Below are positions 26,099 through 33,563 of a stretch of 64,000 bases of DNA, piece after piece; within the stretch, counting starts at the first letter, position 1, and every line of letters starts with the position of its first letter. Made by a program: the position numbers and the translations under genes. Source of the DNA: Clostridium omnivorum (lineage in GTDB: Bacteria > Bacillota > Clostridia > Clostridiales > Clostridiaceae); contig NZ_BRXR01000001.1 of assembly GCF_026012015.1 (NCBI RefSeq), positions 2,691,501 through 2,755,500 of the forward strand, read 5' to 3'. The notes below the pieces were generated by a model that was given only the letters and a program-made list of their open reading frames with translations, was not told the origin of the DNA and ran no database searches.

Positions 26099-26127
26099 AG
26101 TATAATACTTTGTTAAAATTTTATCAA
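26099..26127 (-). promoter_or_regulatory. Promoter for the [FeFe] hydrogenase operon
   Basis: On the minus strand TTGATA (26122-26127), a 17-base spacer and TATACT (26099-26104). Initiation near 26092 leaves a leader of about 90 bases before the ferredoxin gene. Confidence 0.7.
26110..26127. promoter_or_regulatory. Rex-like operator
   Basis: TTGTTAAAATTTTATCAA is an 18-base inverted repeat. The Rex consensus is TTGTTAA-N4-TTAACAA, so this site has one mismatch. It covers the -35 element and most of the spacer of the hydrogenase promoter, so a bound repressor would block initiation. Rex releases DNA when NADH is high, which would switch on hydrogen evolution. Confidence 0.6.
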
Positions 26128-26137
26128 GTGCTTTTAT

Positions 26138-26183
26138 AAAGCTGTTTAGAAATTGCAAAAAAACATATTGCTGTTTAAACAGC
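26138..26183. promoter_or_regulatory. GCTGTTTAAACAGC palindrome and extra half-site
   Basis: A perfect 14-base palindrome at 26170-26183 overlaps the -35 of the tetR promoter. A further half-site AAAGCTGTTTA lies at 26138-26148. No cognate regulator is recognised. Confidence 0.5.
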
Positions 26184-26196
26184 TTTATGTTATTAT
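26168..26196 (+). promoter_or_regulatory. Promoter for the tetR-type gene
   Basis: TTGCTG (26168-26173), a 17-base spacer and TATTAT (26191-26196); initiation near 26203. Confidence 0.6.
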
Positions 26197-26205
26197 CAAA
26201 TAAAA

Positions 26206-26217
26206 GACCGACTGGTC
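26206..26217. promoter_or_regulatory. TetR-type operator at the start of transcription
   Basis: GACCGACTGGTC, the GACCGAC/GGTC style of palindrome bound by many TetR-family repressors. It sits just downstream of the predicted start of transcription, suggesting autorepression. Confidence 0.6.
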
Positions 26218-26233
26218 GTTTTTTTATAGAGAG

Positions 26234-26848
26234 GTGATTATTATACCAAAGATAAGTGAAGAAAATAGGCAATCTAAAATAGAGTTTATAACTAATACGG
26301 CTTTAAAGCTATTTTCTAAAAAGGGCTTTTCTCTGACTACAATGGATGATATTGTTTCAGCTTGTAAAATGAGTAAAGGAGGCATATATAATTACTTTAA
26401 GAGTAAAGAAGAAATTTTTTTAGCAATAGCTGAAGAAAGATTTAATAAAAGGCATGAACTAATAACTACATTTCCTAATGATATAACTTGCACGGAAAAA
26501 TTAATTCGATATTTAAGATGGATATTGGAAGGACTTTTTCATGAAGAGACTTCTATGAATGCTAGATTTACATTTGAATTTTGGTCTGTTATGTCAAGGA
26601 ATAATGCAATTCCGGAAATAGTAAGCAGAAGGTATAAGCTATTTTATAATGATCTAGCAGATATTTTAAAAGAAGGTTTAAGTGAAGGCGAATTTCAATC
26701 AGATATTGATATAGATGCCATGGTGTATATAATTCTATCAACTACAGACGGTATAGGATATAGCAATAGTGTTATGGGATTACCAATAACAAAAGCTGTA
26801 GTAGAAAATTATATAGATATGATTTTAAAAAAGATAATTAAAAATTAA
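26234..26848 (+). CDS. TetR-family transcriptional regulator
   Basis: About 202-204 residues. The N-terminal helix-turn-helix is clear (ALKLFSKKGFSLTTMDDIVS followed by ACKMSKGGIYNYFKSKEEIF); the C-terminal ligand domain resembles the YfiR/TetR_C group. The start codon is ambiguous. The only standard in-frame candidate, GTG at 26234, is part of the ribosome site AGAGGTGAT, while homologue-like sequence begins PKISEE right after ATT (26240) and ATA (26243). A non-canonical AUU or AUA start is therefore plausible. A downstream acetyltransferase gene follows after 25 bases. It probably represses itself through 26206-26217. Confidence 0.85.
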   Translation: MIIIPKISEENRQSKIEFITNTALKLFSKKGFSLTTMDDIVSACKMSKGGIYNYFKSKEEIFLAIAEERFNKRHELITTFPNDITCTEKLIRYLRWILEGLFHEETSMNARFTFEFWSVMSRNNAIPEIVSRRYKLFYNDLADILKEGLSEGEFQSDIDIDAMVYIILSTTDGIGYSNSVMGLPITKAVVENYIDMILKKIIKN

Positions 26849-26873
26849 TAAGTTAAGGTGGAGGGTAAAAATA

Positions 26874-27722
26874 ATGGAGTTTAAAAGATGTACAGAAGTA
26901 GACATGAATTCCATGTATAGTGCTTTTAGCTTAGGTTTTTCGGATTATATAATTAAACTTGAAATGCCTCAGAGCATTTTTGAAATGCGGTTTTTCGGTC
27001 CTGAGGGTAATAGCTTGGAGTATTCCTTTATAGCAATAGATGAAGAAAAGCCTGTTGGAATTATATTAGGAGGAATCAAGCATTATGATGGAGTAAAGAC
27101 TCTAAGGTGCGGAACTTTGGCTGTTGCTCCAGAATATAGGGGCAAGGGTATAAGTCATAAGCTTATGGAGCTTCATAGAGAAGAAGCAATAAAGCAGCAG
27201 TGCAAGCAGCTATTTTTAGAAGTTATTGTAGGAAATGATAGAGCTATTAATTTTTATAAAAAGCTTGGCTATGAAAAAATATATGACCTTAGCTACTTTT
27301 CTCATAAGGATGTAACTAGTTTAAGTGAAAAGTGCATGCTTCAGTTAAGTATACATGAAATTGATATTAAAGATCTGAGAGCTGCAGCACAAAAGTCTAA
27401 AGAAATCCATATCAATTGGCAAAATGACTTAGATTATATAGAAAAGCTGGATGGTCAAATAAATTTAGGTGCTTACGTTGGACATAAGCTGGTTGGAGTA
27501 ATAAGTGCAAATAAAAACACTAGGATAAATTACATTTGGGTTGAGGAGAATTTTAGGCATAATGGCATTGGAACCAATTTAGTTAAAACTGCAGCTAAAG
27601 GATTAGGACTTTCAAAGCTATCTCTTGGATTTCCAAACAATGCATCAGTACAAGGCTTTATAACTCATATAGGCTTTACAAAGGATAACATAGCTCAATA
27701 TGAAATGTATGATTTTCTATAA
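26874..27722 (+). CDS. Tandem GNAT acetyltransferase
   Basis: 282 residues with two GNAT-like halves. The first has a full acetyl-CoA motif (APEYRGKGISHKLME) and NDRAINFYKKLGYEK (about 83-136). The second (about 195-280) has VEENFRHNGIGTNLVK and a shorter end. The substrate is unknown. The start follows GGTGGAGGG. It probably shares the TetR transcript, so it may act on the same unidentified compound. Confidence 0.8.
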   Translation: MEFKRCTEVDMNSMYSAFSLGFSDYIIKLEMPQSIFEMRFFGPEGNSLEYSFIAIDEEKPVGIILGGIKHYDGVKTLRCGTLAVAPEYRGKGISHKLMELHREEAIKQQCKQLFLEVIVGNDRAINFYKKLGYEKIYDLSYFSHKDVTSLSEKCMLQLSIHEIDIKDLRAAAQKSKEIHINWQNDLDYIEKLDGQINLGAYVGHKLVGVISANKNTRINYIWVEENFRHNGIGTNLVKTAAKGLGLSKLSLGFPNNASVQGFITHIGFTKDNIAQYEMYDFL

Positions 27723-27736
27723 GGAGAATTTTATGG

Positions 27737-27765
27737 ACCTGGTTATAGATTTTAACCAGGTTTAA
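27737..27765 (+). terminator. Hairpin after the tandem GNAT gene
   Basis: ACCTGGTT pairs with AACCAGGT. A 10-codon frame (ATG at 27733) with AAGGAG upstream runs through the hairpin. The T tract is poor. Confidence 0.5.
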
Positions 27766-27891
27766 TGCATATAATTGGTAAAAATATTTATATTAACAAA
27801 TTATTAATATCTTTTTAAGTAATATTTAATACTATTTAACTTAACTATGTGTTATTATACATATATAAGTTTTAAGAAAGAAGTGAATGAT

Positions 27892-28176
27892 ATGTATTTT
27901 GTTAATAGAGGGTCTTCAAGCTTTATATCAAGTATAATTTTTATAGGAGTATTTTCTATTATTGCTTTACTGTTAGTGAACTTATTTCCTGTACTATTAG
28001 TAGCAGGAGTTGGTATATATGGAATTACAAAAGGTGTGAAGTTATTTAAGCAGTGGAAAAGCAAGAATAGCTATAAAATGAATTCAAAAGACAACGCAGA
28101 AATAATTCATGAAAAAGATTTTTTTGATATGACAGATAAAAATATTATTGATGTAGAGTACACAGAGGTTAAATAA
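27892..28176 (+). CDS. Small membrane protein, hypothetical
   Basis: 94 residues with one long or two short hydrophobic segments (about 10-50), then a charged tail ending NIIDVEYTEVK. An upstream ATG at 27847 lacks a ribosome site, whereas the ATG at 27892 follows AAGAAAGAAG. No family recognised. It is monocistronic, followed by a terminator. Confidence 0.6.
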   Translation: MYFVNRGSSSFISSIIFIGVFSIIALLLVNLFPVLLVAGVGIYGITKGVKLFKQWKSKNSYKMNSKDNAEIIHEKDFFDMTDKNIIDVEYTEVK

Positions 28177-28193
28177 TTTTTTAAAATACAAGG

Positions 28194-28240
28194 AAAACTG
28201 CTATATAGCTTTAGCTGCATAGCAGTTTTATATTTAATAA
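28194..28240. terminator. Bidirectional terminator
   Basis: AAAACTGCTAT pairs with ATAGCAGTTTT between the convergent small membrane protein and HAD genes. Confidence 0.85.
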
Positions 28241-28244
28241 AATA

Positions 28245-29033
28245 TTACTCTAAGACTAGGCTTTTTATTACGTCAATAACACCATTTTCTCTATTGCTTT
28301 TTGCAATAAATCTGGCATGCATTTTTACTTCTTCAGGAGCATTATCCATAGCATAGCTGTGGTAGGCTGACTGAAGCATATCAATATCATTAAAATAATC
28401 TCCAAAAACCATAGTTTCTTCAGGTTTTATATTATATTTCTTTTGAAGCTGTTTAATAGCAATACCTTTATTTATATCCTTATTTATAATGTCAAGCCAC
28501 ACTTTGCCTGATACTACTACAAGAAGCTTGTCTCCAAAGAGTGGACTAAAAATCTTATTAGAATTAATTTCAGGTCCTTTTGGATCAAATAGTGCGAATT
28601 TTAATATATCATCTTCTACCTTATTTAAATCTTCAACTATTTCATATCTATAATAGTATTTTTCTACTTCATTTATAAATTCTTTAGAATCTTTTTCAAT
28701 ATAAGCAGCTTTTTTCCCACAGAGAACTATATCTATGCCATCTACTTTTCTTGCTGTATGGATAAGGTCTTTTACTATTTTCTTATCTAAATAATTAGAA
28801 GAAATTTCTGTGTCTTTATTAACTACATAACATCCATTTTCAGCAATGTATATAATATCGTCTTTAACTGGTGAAAATTTATTTTCTAGATTATAATACT
28901 GTCTTCCGCTAGCAGTAGCAAATAATATATCTTTTTCATTTAATTTTTTTATTATGTCAAAAATTTCATAGGACAAGTATCCTTGTTCATTTAGCAGTGT
29001 TCCATCCATATCTGTAGCAATTAGTTTAATCAT
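28245..29033 (-). CDS. Cof-type HAD-IIB phosphatase
   Basis: 262 residues, cytoplasmic. HAD motifs: DMDGTLL at residues 8-14 with nucleophile Asp8; the Ser/Thr motif in ATASGRQ; Lys in INKGIAIKQL; and GDYFNDIDM near 210. The cap is of the C2 type, as in Cof/YidA proteins that hydrolyse sugar phosphates, flavin or pyridoxal phosphates. The substrate is unknown. The start follows AAAAGGAG. Confidence 0.88.
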   Translation of the reverse strand: MIKLIATDMDGTLLNEQGYLSYEIFDIIKKLNEKDILFATASGRQYYNLENKFSPVKDDIIYIAENGCYVVNKDTEISSNYLDKKIVKDLIHTARKVDGIDIVLCGKKAAYIEKDSKEFINEVEKYYYRYEIVEDLNKVEDDILKFALFDPKGPEINSNKIFSPLFGDKLLVVVSGKVWLDIINKDINKGIAIKQLQKKYNIKPEETMVFGDYFNDIDMLQSAYHSYAMDNAPEEVKMHARFIAKSNRENGVIDVIKSLVLE

Positions 29034-29212
29034 GTGCTTCGACTCCTTTTAGTAATTGTTAACCATAATTATTATATAGTTTATCTTCTATAAAAGCTAT
29101 TTACTTTTAAATGTAGTACAGGTTTTATTTCCTTATAATATATAAAAGGCTTTTGGTTAAATTAATAATGAAACAAGCATGAATATTTTAGGCAGTTAAA
29201 GGAGGTAAATTT

Positions 29213-29395
29213 ATGGATAATAATAAAGGACTTAGAAAAAACAATGAAAAATCAAATCCAGAGCTTAGAAAAATGTATTTTAATCACGGCAGGAATATAG
29301 GAATAGATGATAATGGACATAAAATTGGTACGCATGAACCAAATTTTCAGTCCTTAAAAGCAGATTCAGAGAAAACAAGCCATAGATCATTTTAG
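29213..29395 (+). CDS. Small hydrophilic protein, hypothetical
   Basis: 60 residues, charged, Asn/Lys/His-rich, no hydrophobic segment. The start is supported by a near-perfect ribosome site AAAGGAGG and the gene is followed by a strong terminator, so it is probably expressed. I recognise no family; composition resembles small clostridial spore or stress proteins, but this is a guess. Confidence 0.6.
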   Translation: MDNNKGLRKNNEKSNPELRKMYFNHGRNIGIDDNGHKIGTHEPNFQSLKADSEKTSHRSF

Positions 29396-29460
29396 TTAGT
29401 ATAATACAGAAATATGTTGGTTGATAATGTATATTTTAAATAGTTAATTGATATGATTTC

Positions 29461-29498
29461 TTCCACCTTGATTTATATTAAAGGTGGATTTTTTTGCA
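29461..29498 (+). terminator. Terminator after the small hydrophilic gene
   Basis: CCACCTT pairs with AAGGTGG and is followed by ATTTTTTT. Confidence 0.85.
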
Positions 29499-29624
29499 TA
29501 TGGAATTGATATGAAAAAATGTTTTAAGTTTTTTATATATTTTTGGACAAGCAGTTACAAAAATTATACAATAATATTAAATGATAGTAACATATTAGTA
29601 TTTATATGAAAGGGTGATAAGAAC

Positions 29625-30896
29625 GTGAAATCATTTTTTAAATCTTATAAATCTTCCATTATACTTCTTGGTTCTATAGTGTTAGGTGGAATTATAGGCT
29701 TTTTAATGGGGCCTAAATCTATTATGTTTGAACCTTTAGGAAATTTATTTTTAAATTTAATGTTTATGATGATTGTACCTCTTGTATTTTTTAGCGTTAC
29801 TTCAGCTATTACTAACATGAGCGGCATGAAAAGATTTGGAAAGATAATTATAAATATAGTTATAGTATTTACCTGTACTGCACTTATTGCAGCAGCGGTA
29901 GGGGTGATAGGAGCTTATATTTTCAATCCTACAAAAGGTGTGGATGTTGAGGCGATAAAGAGTGTTATTGGAAAAGCTGGAGAAGCTCCAAAGGTTGAGA
30001 AGGTAACTGCATTACAACAGCTTGTTAATACTTTTACAGTTTCGGATTTTATAAATTTATTTTCTAGAAAAAATATGCTTCAGCTTATAGTATTTTCAGT
30101 GTTGTTTGGAATTTCTACAGTACTTGCTGGTGAAAAAGGAAAGCCAGTAGCAAAATTTTTAACCTCTGGCTCTAGTGTAATGATAAAGATGGTAAACATC
30201 ATTATGTATTATGCTCCTATAGGTTTAGGATGTTACTTTGCTTCAGTAGTGGGACAACTAGGCTCGCAAATCCTCCAAGGTTATCTTAGGGTGTTCGTTC
30301 TATACATAATACTTAGTGTTATATACTATTTGGGCTTTTTCACTATTTATGCATTTTTATCTGGTGGAAACATTGGAATCAAAACCTTTTGGAAGAATGC
30401 AATAGCACCATCAGTAACAGCCTTAGCAACCTGTTCAAGTGCTGCATGCATACCAGTAAATTTAGAAACTACAAAGCGCATGGGAGTACCAGAAGATATT
30501 GCAGAAACTGTGGTTCCTCTTGGAGCTAATACTCATAAGGATGGTTCTGTATTTGGTGGAGTAATGAAAGTTGTGTTCTTATTCGGTATCTTTGGAAAAG
30601 ACATGCATAGCTTTTCAGCTATACTTGGAATTATAGGAGTATCATTTTTAGTAGGAGCGGTAATGGGAGCTATTCCAGGTGGTGGAATGATTGGAGAAAT
30701 GCTTATTATTAGTGTATATGGTTTTTCTCCAGAAGTACTTCCAATAATAGCAGTTATAAGCACAATTATTGATGCTCCTGCAACTCTGCTTAATTCCACA
30801 GGCAATACTGTTTGTGCCATGATGGTATCAAGGCTAGTAGAGGGGAAGAGTTGGATTGCCAATAAATTAGATAGTGAAAGTGATGTTACTGCATAA
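29625..30896 (+). CDS. Dicarboxylate/amino acid:cation symporter (DAACS)
   Basis: 423 residues, eight membrane segments and two re-entrant loops. Family motifs are the Ser-rich loop ATCSSAACIPVN, PLGANTHKDGS, and IDAPATLLNSTGNTVCAMM, where the Asp and Asn contribute to substrate and sodium binding in GltP/GltT-type carriers. It takes up glutamate, aspartate, serine or C4-dicarboxylates with Na+ or H+. It starts with GTG after AAAGGGTGAT. Monocistronic, ending in a terminator shared with a convergent AraC gene. Confidence 0.9.
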   Translation: MKSFFKSYKSSIILLGSIVLGGIIGFLMGPKSIMFEPLGNLFLNLMFMMIVPLVFFSVTSAITNMSGMKRFGKIIINIVIVFTCTALIAAAVGVIGAYIFNPTKGVDVEAIKSVIGKAGEAPKVEKVTALQQLVNTFTVSDFINLFSRKNMLQLIVFSVLFGISTVLAGEKGKPVAKFLTSGSSVMIKMVNIIMYYAPIGLGCYFASVVGQLGSQILQGYLRVFVLYIILSVIYYLGFFTIYAFLSGGNIGIKTFWKNAIAPSVTALATCSSAACIPVNLETTKRMGVPEDIAETVVPLGANTHKDGSVFGGVMKVVFLFGIFGKDMHSFSAILGIIGVSFLVGAVMGAIPGGGMIGEMLIISVYGFSPEVLPIIAVISTIIDAPATLLNSTGNTVCAMMVSRLVEGKSWIANKLDSESDVTA

Positions 30897-30940
30897 AGAA
30901 TAAGTATAATAATGATGATGTAGAATTTAATAATTAAACT

Positions 30941-30970
30941 AAAGGCTGTTCATTTGGACAGCCTTTTTAT
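30941..30970. terminator. Terminator between symporter and AraC gene
   Basis: AAAGGCTGT pairs with ACAGCCTTT, followed by a T tract. Confidence 0.85.
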
Positions 30971-31888
30971 TTAAACTAGATTTTTCTTTTTATCAAGGGA
31001 AGGAGTATGACCTTTATATCTTTTATATACCTTATTAAAATAGCTGATACTTGAAAAACCCACAGCATTGGATATTTCGGTAATGGACTTTCCAGTAGTG
31101 TGAAGCAATATTTCAGCTTGAGAGCATCTATATTGATTAAGATATTCAAAAAATGTACTGCCCATATTTCTTTTGAAAAACCTGCAAAAGTAGCTGGGAG
31201 TGAGATTTATTACACTGCTTATATCCTCTATTGAAAGCTCTCTAGTATAATTTTCATTAATATAGTCTAGGACTTTGTTTAGCCTCTTCAAATCCTCCTT
31301 CTTTAGCGGAGAGTTAATTGAATAGTCATCAAGGGTATAAGTATAATTATATATATTCCCAAGGAGTTCATATATTGAGGACATTATTAGAAGATGATAT
31401 CCTTTTGGCTTTTCAGTGTAAAGAGAGAGTATTCTATCGATACATTTGCATAAAAAGCTGTATAGTATGCCTTTTGACTGATCTTTCTTAAGTATTTTTG
31501 AACTTATTGACCGAGGAAATATTTCCTCGGAAAAGTCTTTTATTTGATATATAAACACAGGGTCGATATTTATTACAATATGCCTGCAGTAGCCAATTAA
31601 TGAGTGAATTTCGTTACTTCCTATAAGGGCGATATCTCCTTCAGACAAAGTAAGCTGCTCACTATTAATCTGCATTTTTGCGGTTCCGTTTTTTATTTCA
31701 ATGATCTCTAGGTAAGGGTGGTAGTGAGGAGTGAAATTAGAGGTTCTGCATATCTCAATTTCTACTTCTTTACCGAAGCCAGAGATGCTTTTCACATCGG
31801 TTACTTGATACTTATCTATGGAAATATCATATACCCTAAGGGGCATAAATTCATTACCTATATTTTTATTTTCACGATAAACTTTCAT
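30971..31888 (-). CDS. AraC-family regulator with N-terminal cupin
   Basis: 305 residues. The N-terminal cupin sensor (about 50-130, TPHYHPYLEIIEIKNG) is followed by the C-terminal pair of helix-turn-helix motifs (about 205-300: LSIEDISSVINLTPSYFCRF and SITEISNAVGFSSISYFNKV). Such proteins usually control sugar or stress genes in response to a small molecule. It is divergent from the MATE pump gene with a 166-base intergenic region, so it may regulate that gene. Confidence 0.88.
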   Translation of the reverse strand: MKVYRENKNIGNEFMPLRVYDISIDKYQVTDVKSISGFGKEVEIEICRTSNFTPHYHPYLEIIEIKNGTAKMQINSEQLTLSEGDIALIGSNEIHSLIGYCRHIVINIDPVFIYQIKDFSEEIFPRSISSKILKKDQSKGILYSFLCKCIDRILSLYTEKPKGYHLLIMSSIYELLGNIYNYTYTLDDYSINSPLKKEDLKRLNKVLDYINENYTRELSIEDISSVINLTPSYFCRFFKRNMGSTFFEYLNQYRCSQAEILLHTTGKSITEISNAVGFSSISYFNKVYKRYKGHTPSLDKKKNLV

Positions 31889-32054
31889 TAATTACCCTCT
31901 TTTCGTATAGACAATTGTTATGTTTACCTATTTTCATCTTAAAAAAGATAAAATAATACAAAAGTTAGCTAATATATGTATATATTATAACCTTGTATTT
32001 CCTTAAAATAAATAAGTATAAAGATAAAACATTGGTGAAAGGCAGGATAATATA

Positions 32055-33419
32055 ATGAAAGTTTTAAATTGGAATAAGGATAGGAAATTCTATAACAAGA
32101 TGTTAAATTTGGCTGCCCCAATAGTAATTCAAAATCTTATCCAATCTTCCTTAAGTTTTGTAGATACATTGATAATAGGAGGATTAGGTGTAACTGCTAT
32201 AGCTAGCGTAGGACTAGGCAATCAATATTTATTTATAATACAGGTATTGCTCACAGGTGTAACTGGTGGGGCAGCTGTATTTACCGCTCAACTATGGGGA
32301 AAAAAAGACATTGATAATATTAATAGGGTAACTTTATTAAGTCTTATTATTGGAATTTTATTAGCATTAATATTGTCTTTAGCTTCTTTTTTTAACTCAA
32401 GTTGGATTATGAGTATTTACACAAAGGATATAGCTGTAATTAATTGCGGAGCAAGCTACTTGAGATTTTCATCCTTAAGCTATGTGCTGCTTGCAATTAC
32501 AGTTACCTATTCATCGGTTTTAAGAACCATGGGGAGAGTAAAGCTACCAACTATAATAAGTGTAATTGCATTAAGTATTAATACAGTACTAGGCTATATA
32601 TTAGTATATGGAATGTTTGGAGTTCACAAATTTGGAGCAGCAGGGGCAGGACTGAGTACTCTTATTGCTAGGTTAACTGAGATGGCTGCAATGCTTATAA
32701 TTGTTGGTAAAGAATATAAAGAGGTTTTAGTTAAAATTAAATTAATTACTACAATAAATTTAACTTTGGTGAAAAAATTTTTCAGTTTGACCATTCCAGT
32801 TGTAATTACTGAACTGCTTTGGAGTGTAGGAATTAGTGCTTATGCTATAGCCTATTCATCTATAAGTACTGATGCTATAGCTTCAAAAAATATAATGAAT
32901 ACTATTGAGGGACTTACATGGGTAGTGTTTTTAGGTATAGGAAATGCATGCGCTGTAATAATTGGCAATGACATTGGTGCTGGTAATGAAAGAGATGCAT
33001 TAGAGCATTCAAGGAAATTTACTGAAATAAGTGTTGGTTTATCAGTTGCTGCAATGGTTATTATAATAATACTTGCAAAGCCAATTGTTAGCTTGTTTAA
33101 TGTTCCACAAGCTGTAAGTCAATTTGCAGTTAAAAATTTATATGTAATGGCCGCTTTTATGTGGATAAGGGTATTGAATTTTATATTGCTATCAGGGCTT
33201 CTTAGAAGTGGGGGAGATACAAAATATTCAATGGCTGCAGATATGATAAGCGTTTGGTTTGTTGGAGTGCCTCTAGCCTTTGCTGCTGCTAAGCTGTGGC
33301 ATCTGCCAGTGTATTTTGTTTATGCTTTTGCATCAGTGGAGGAAATAGCCAAGTTAGTATTAGCTTTGCCTCGAGTATATTCTAAAAAGTGGATCAAGAA
33401 TGTTACTGAAGCTATATAG
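32055..33419 (+). CDS. MATE-family efflux pump
   Basis: 454 residues, twelve membrane segments in two halves (about 15-210 and 240-440), each with the MATE pattern (AAPIVIQNLIQSSLSFVDTL; SLTIPVVITELLWSVGISAY). It exports cationic compounds or drugs with Na+ or H+. The start follows AAAGGCAGGA. It is divergent from the AraC regulator. Confidence 0.9.
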   Translation: MKVLNWNKDRKFYNKMLNLAAPIVIQNLIQSSLSFVDTLIIGGLGVTAIASVGLGNQYLFIIQVLLTGVTGGAAVFTAQLWGKKDIDNINRVTLLSLIIGILLALILSLASFFNSSWIMSIYTKDIAVINCGASYLRFSSLSYVLLAITVTYSSVLRTMGRVKLPTIISVIALSINTVLGYILVYGMFGVHKFGAAGAGLSTLIARLTEMAAMLIIVGKEYKEVLVKIKLITTINLTLVKKFFSLTIPVVITELLWSVGISAYAIAYSSISTDAIASKNIMNTIEGLTWVVFLGIGNACAVIIGNDIGAGNERDALEHSRKFTEISVGLSVAAMVIIIILAKPIVSLFNVPQAVSQFAVKNLYVMAAFMWIRVLNFILLSGLLRSGGDTKYSMAADMISVWFVGVPLAFAAAKLWHLPVYFVYAFASVEEIAKLVLALPRVYSKKWIKNVTEAI

Positions 33420-33563
33420 CATATTAAATATGATAGGCCTGGAAAATTTTAATTAAAATCAGTATCATGGACTTTGGCAACATAAAATGAAGCTTTTTTG
33501 GGTTTGATATTTATTGTTTGTTAAGATAATATCATAATAAATATCAATTTAAGGGGGAATCAT

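Noticed and set aside
26072-26272. Minus-strand 66-codon frame across the control region
   Set aside because: It covers the promoters, the Rex-like site and the TetR operator, has no ribosome site, and resembles no protein.
27733-27765. Ten-codon frame after the tandem GNAT gene
   Set aside because: It has AAGGAG upstream but lies in a terminator-like hairpin; chance is the simpler explanation.
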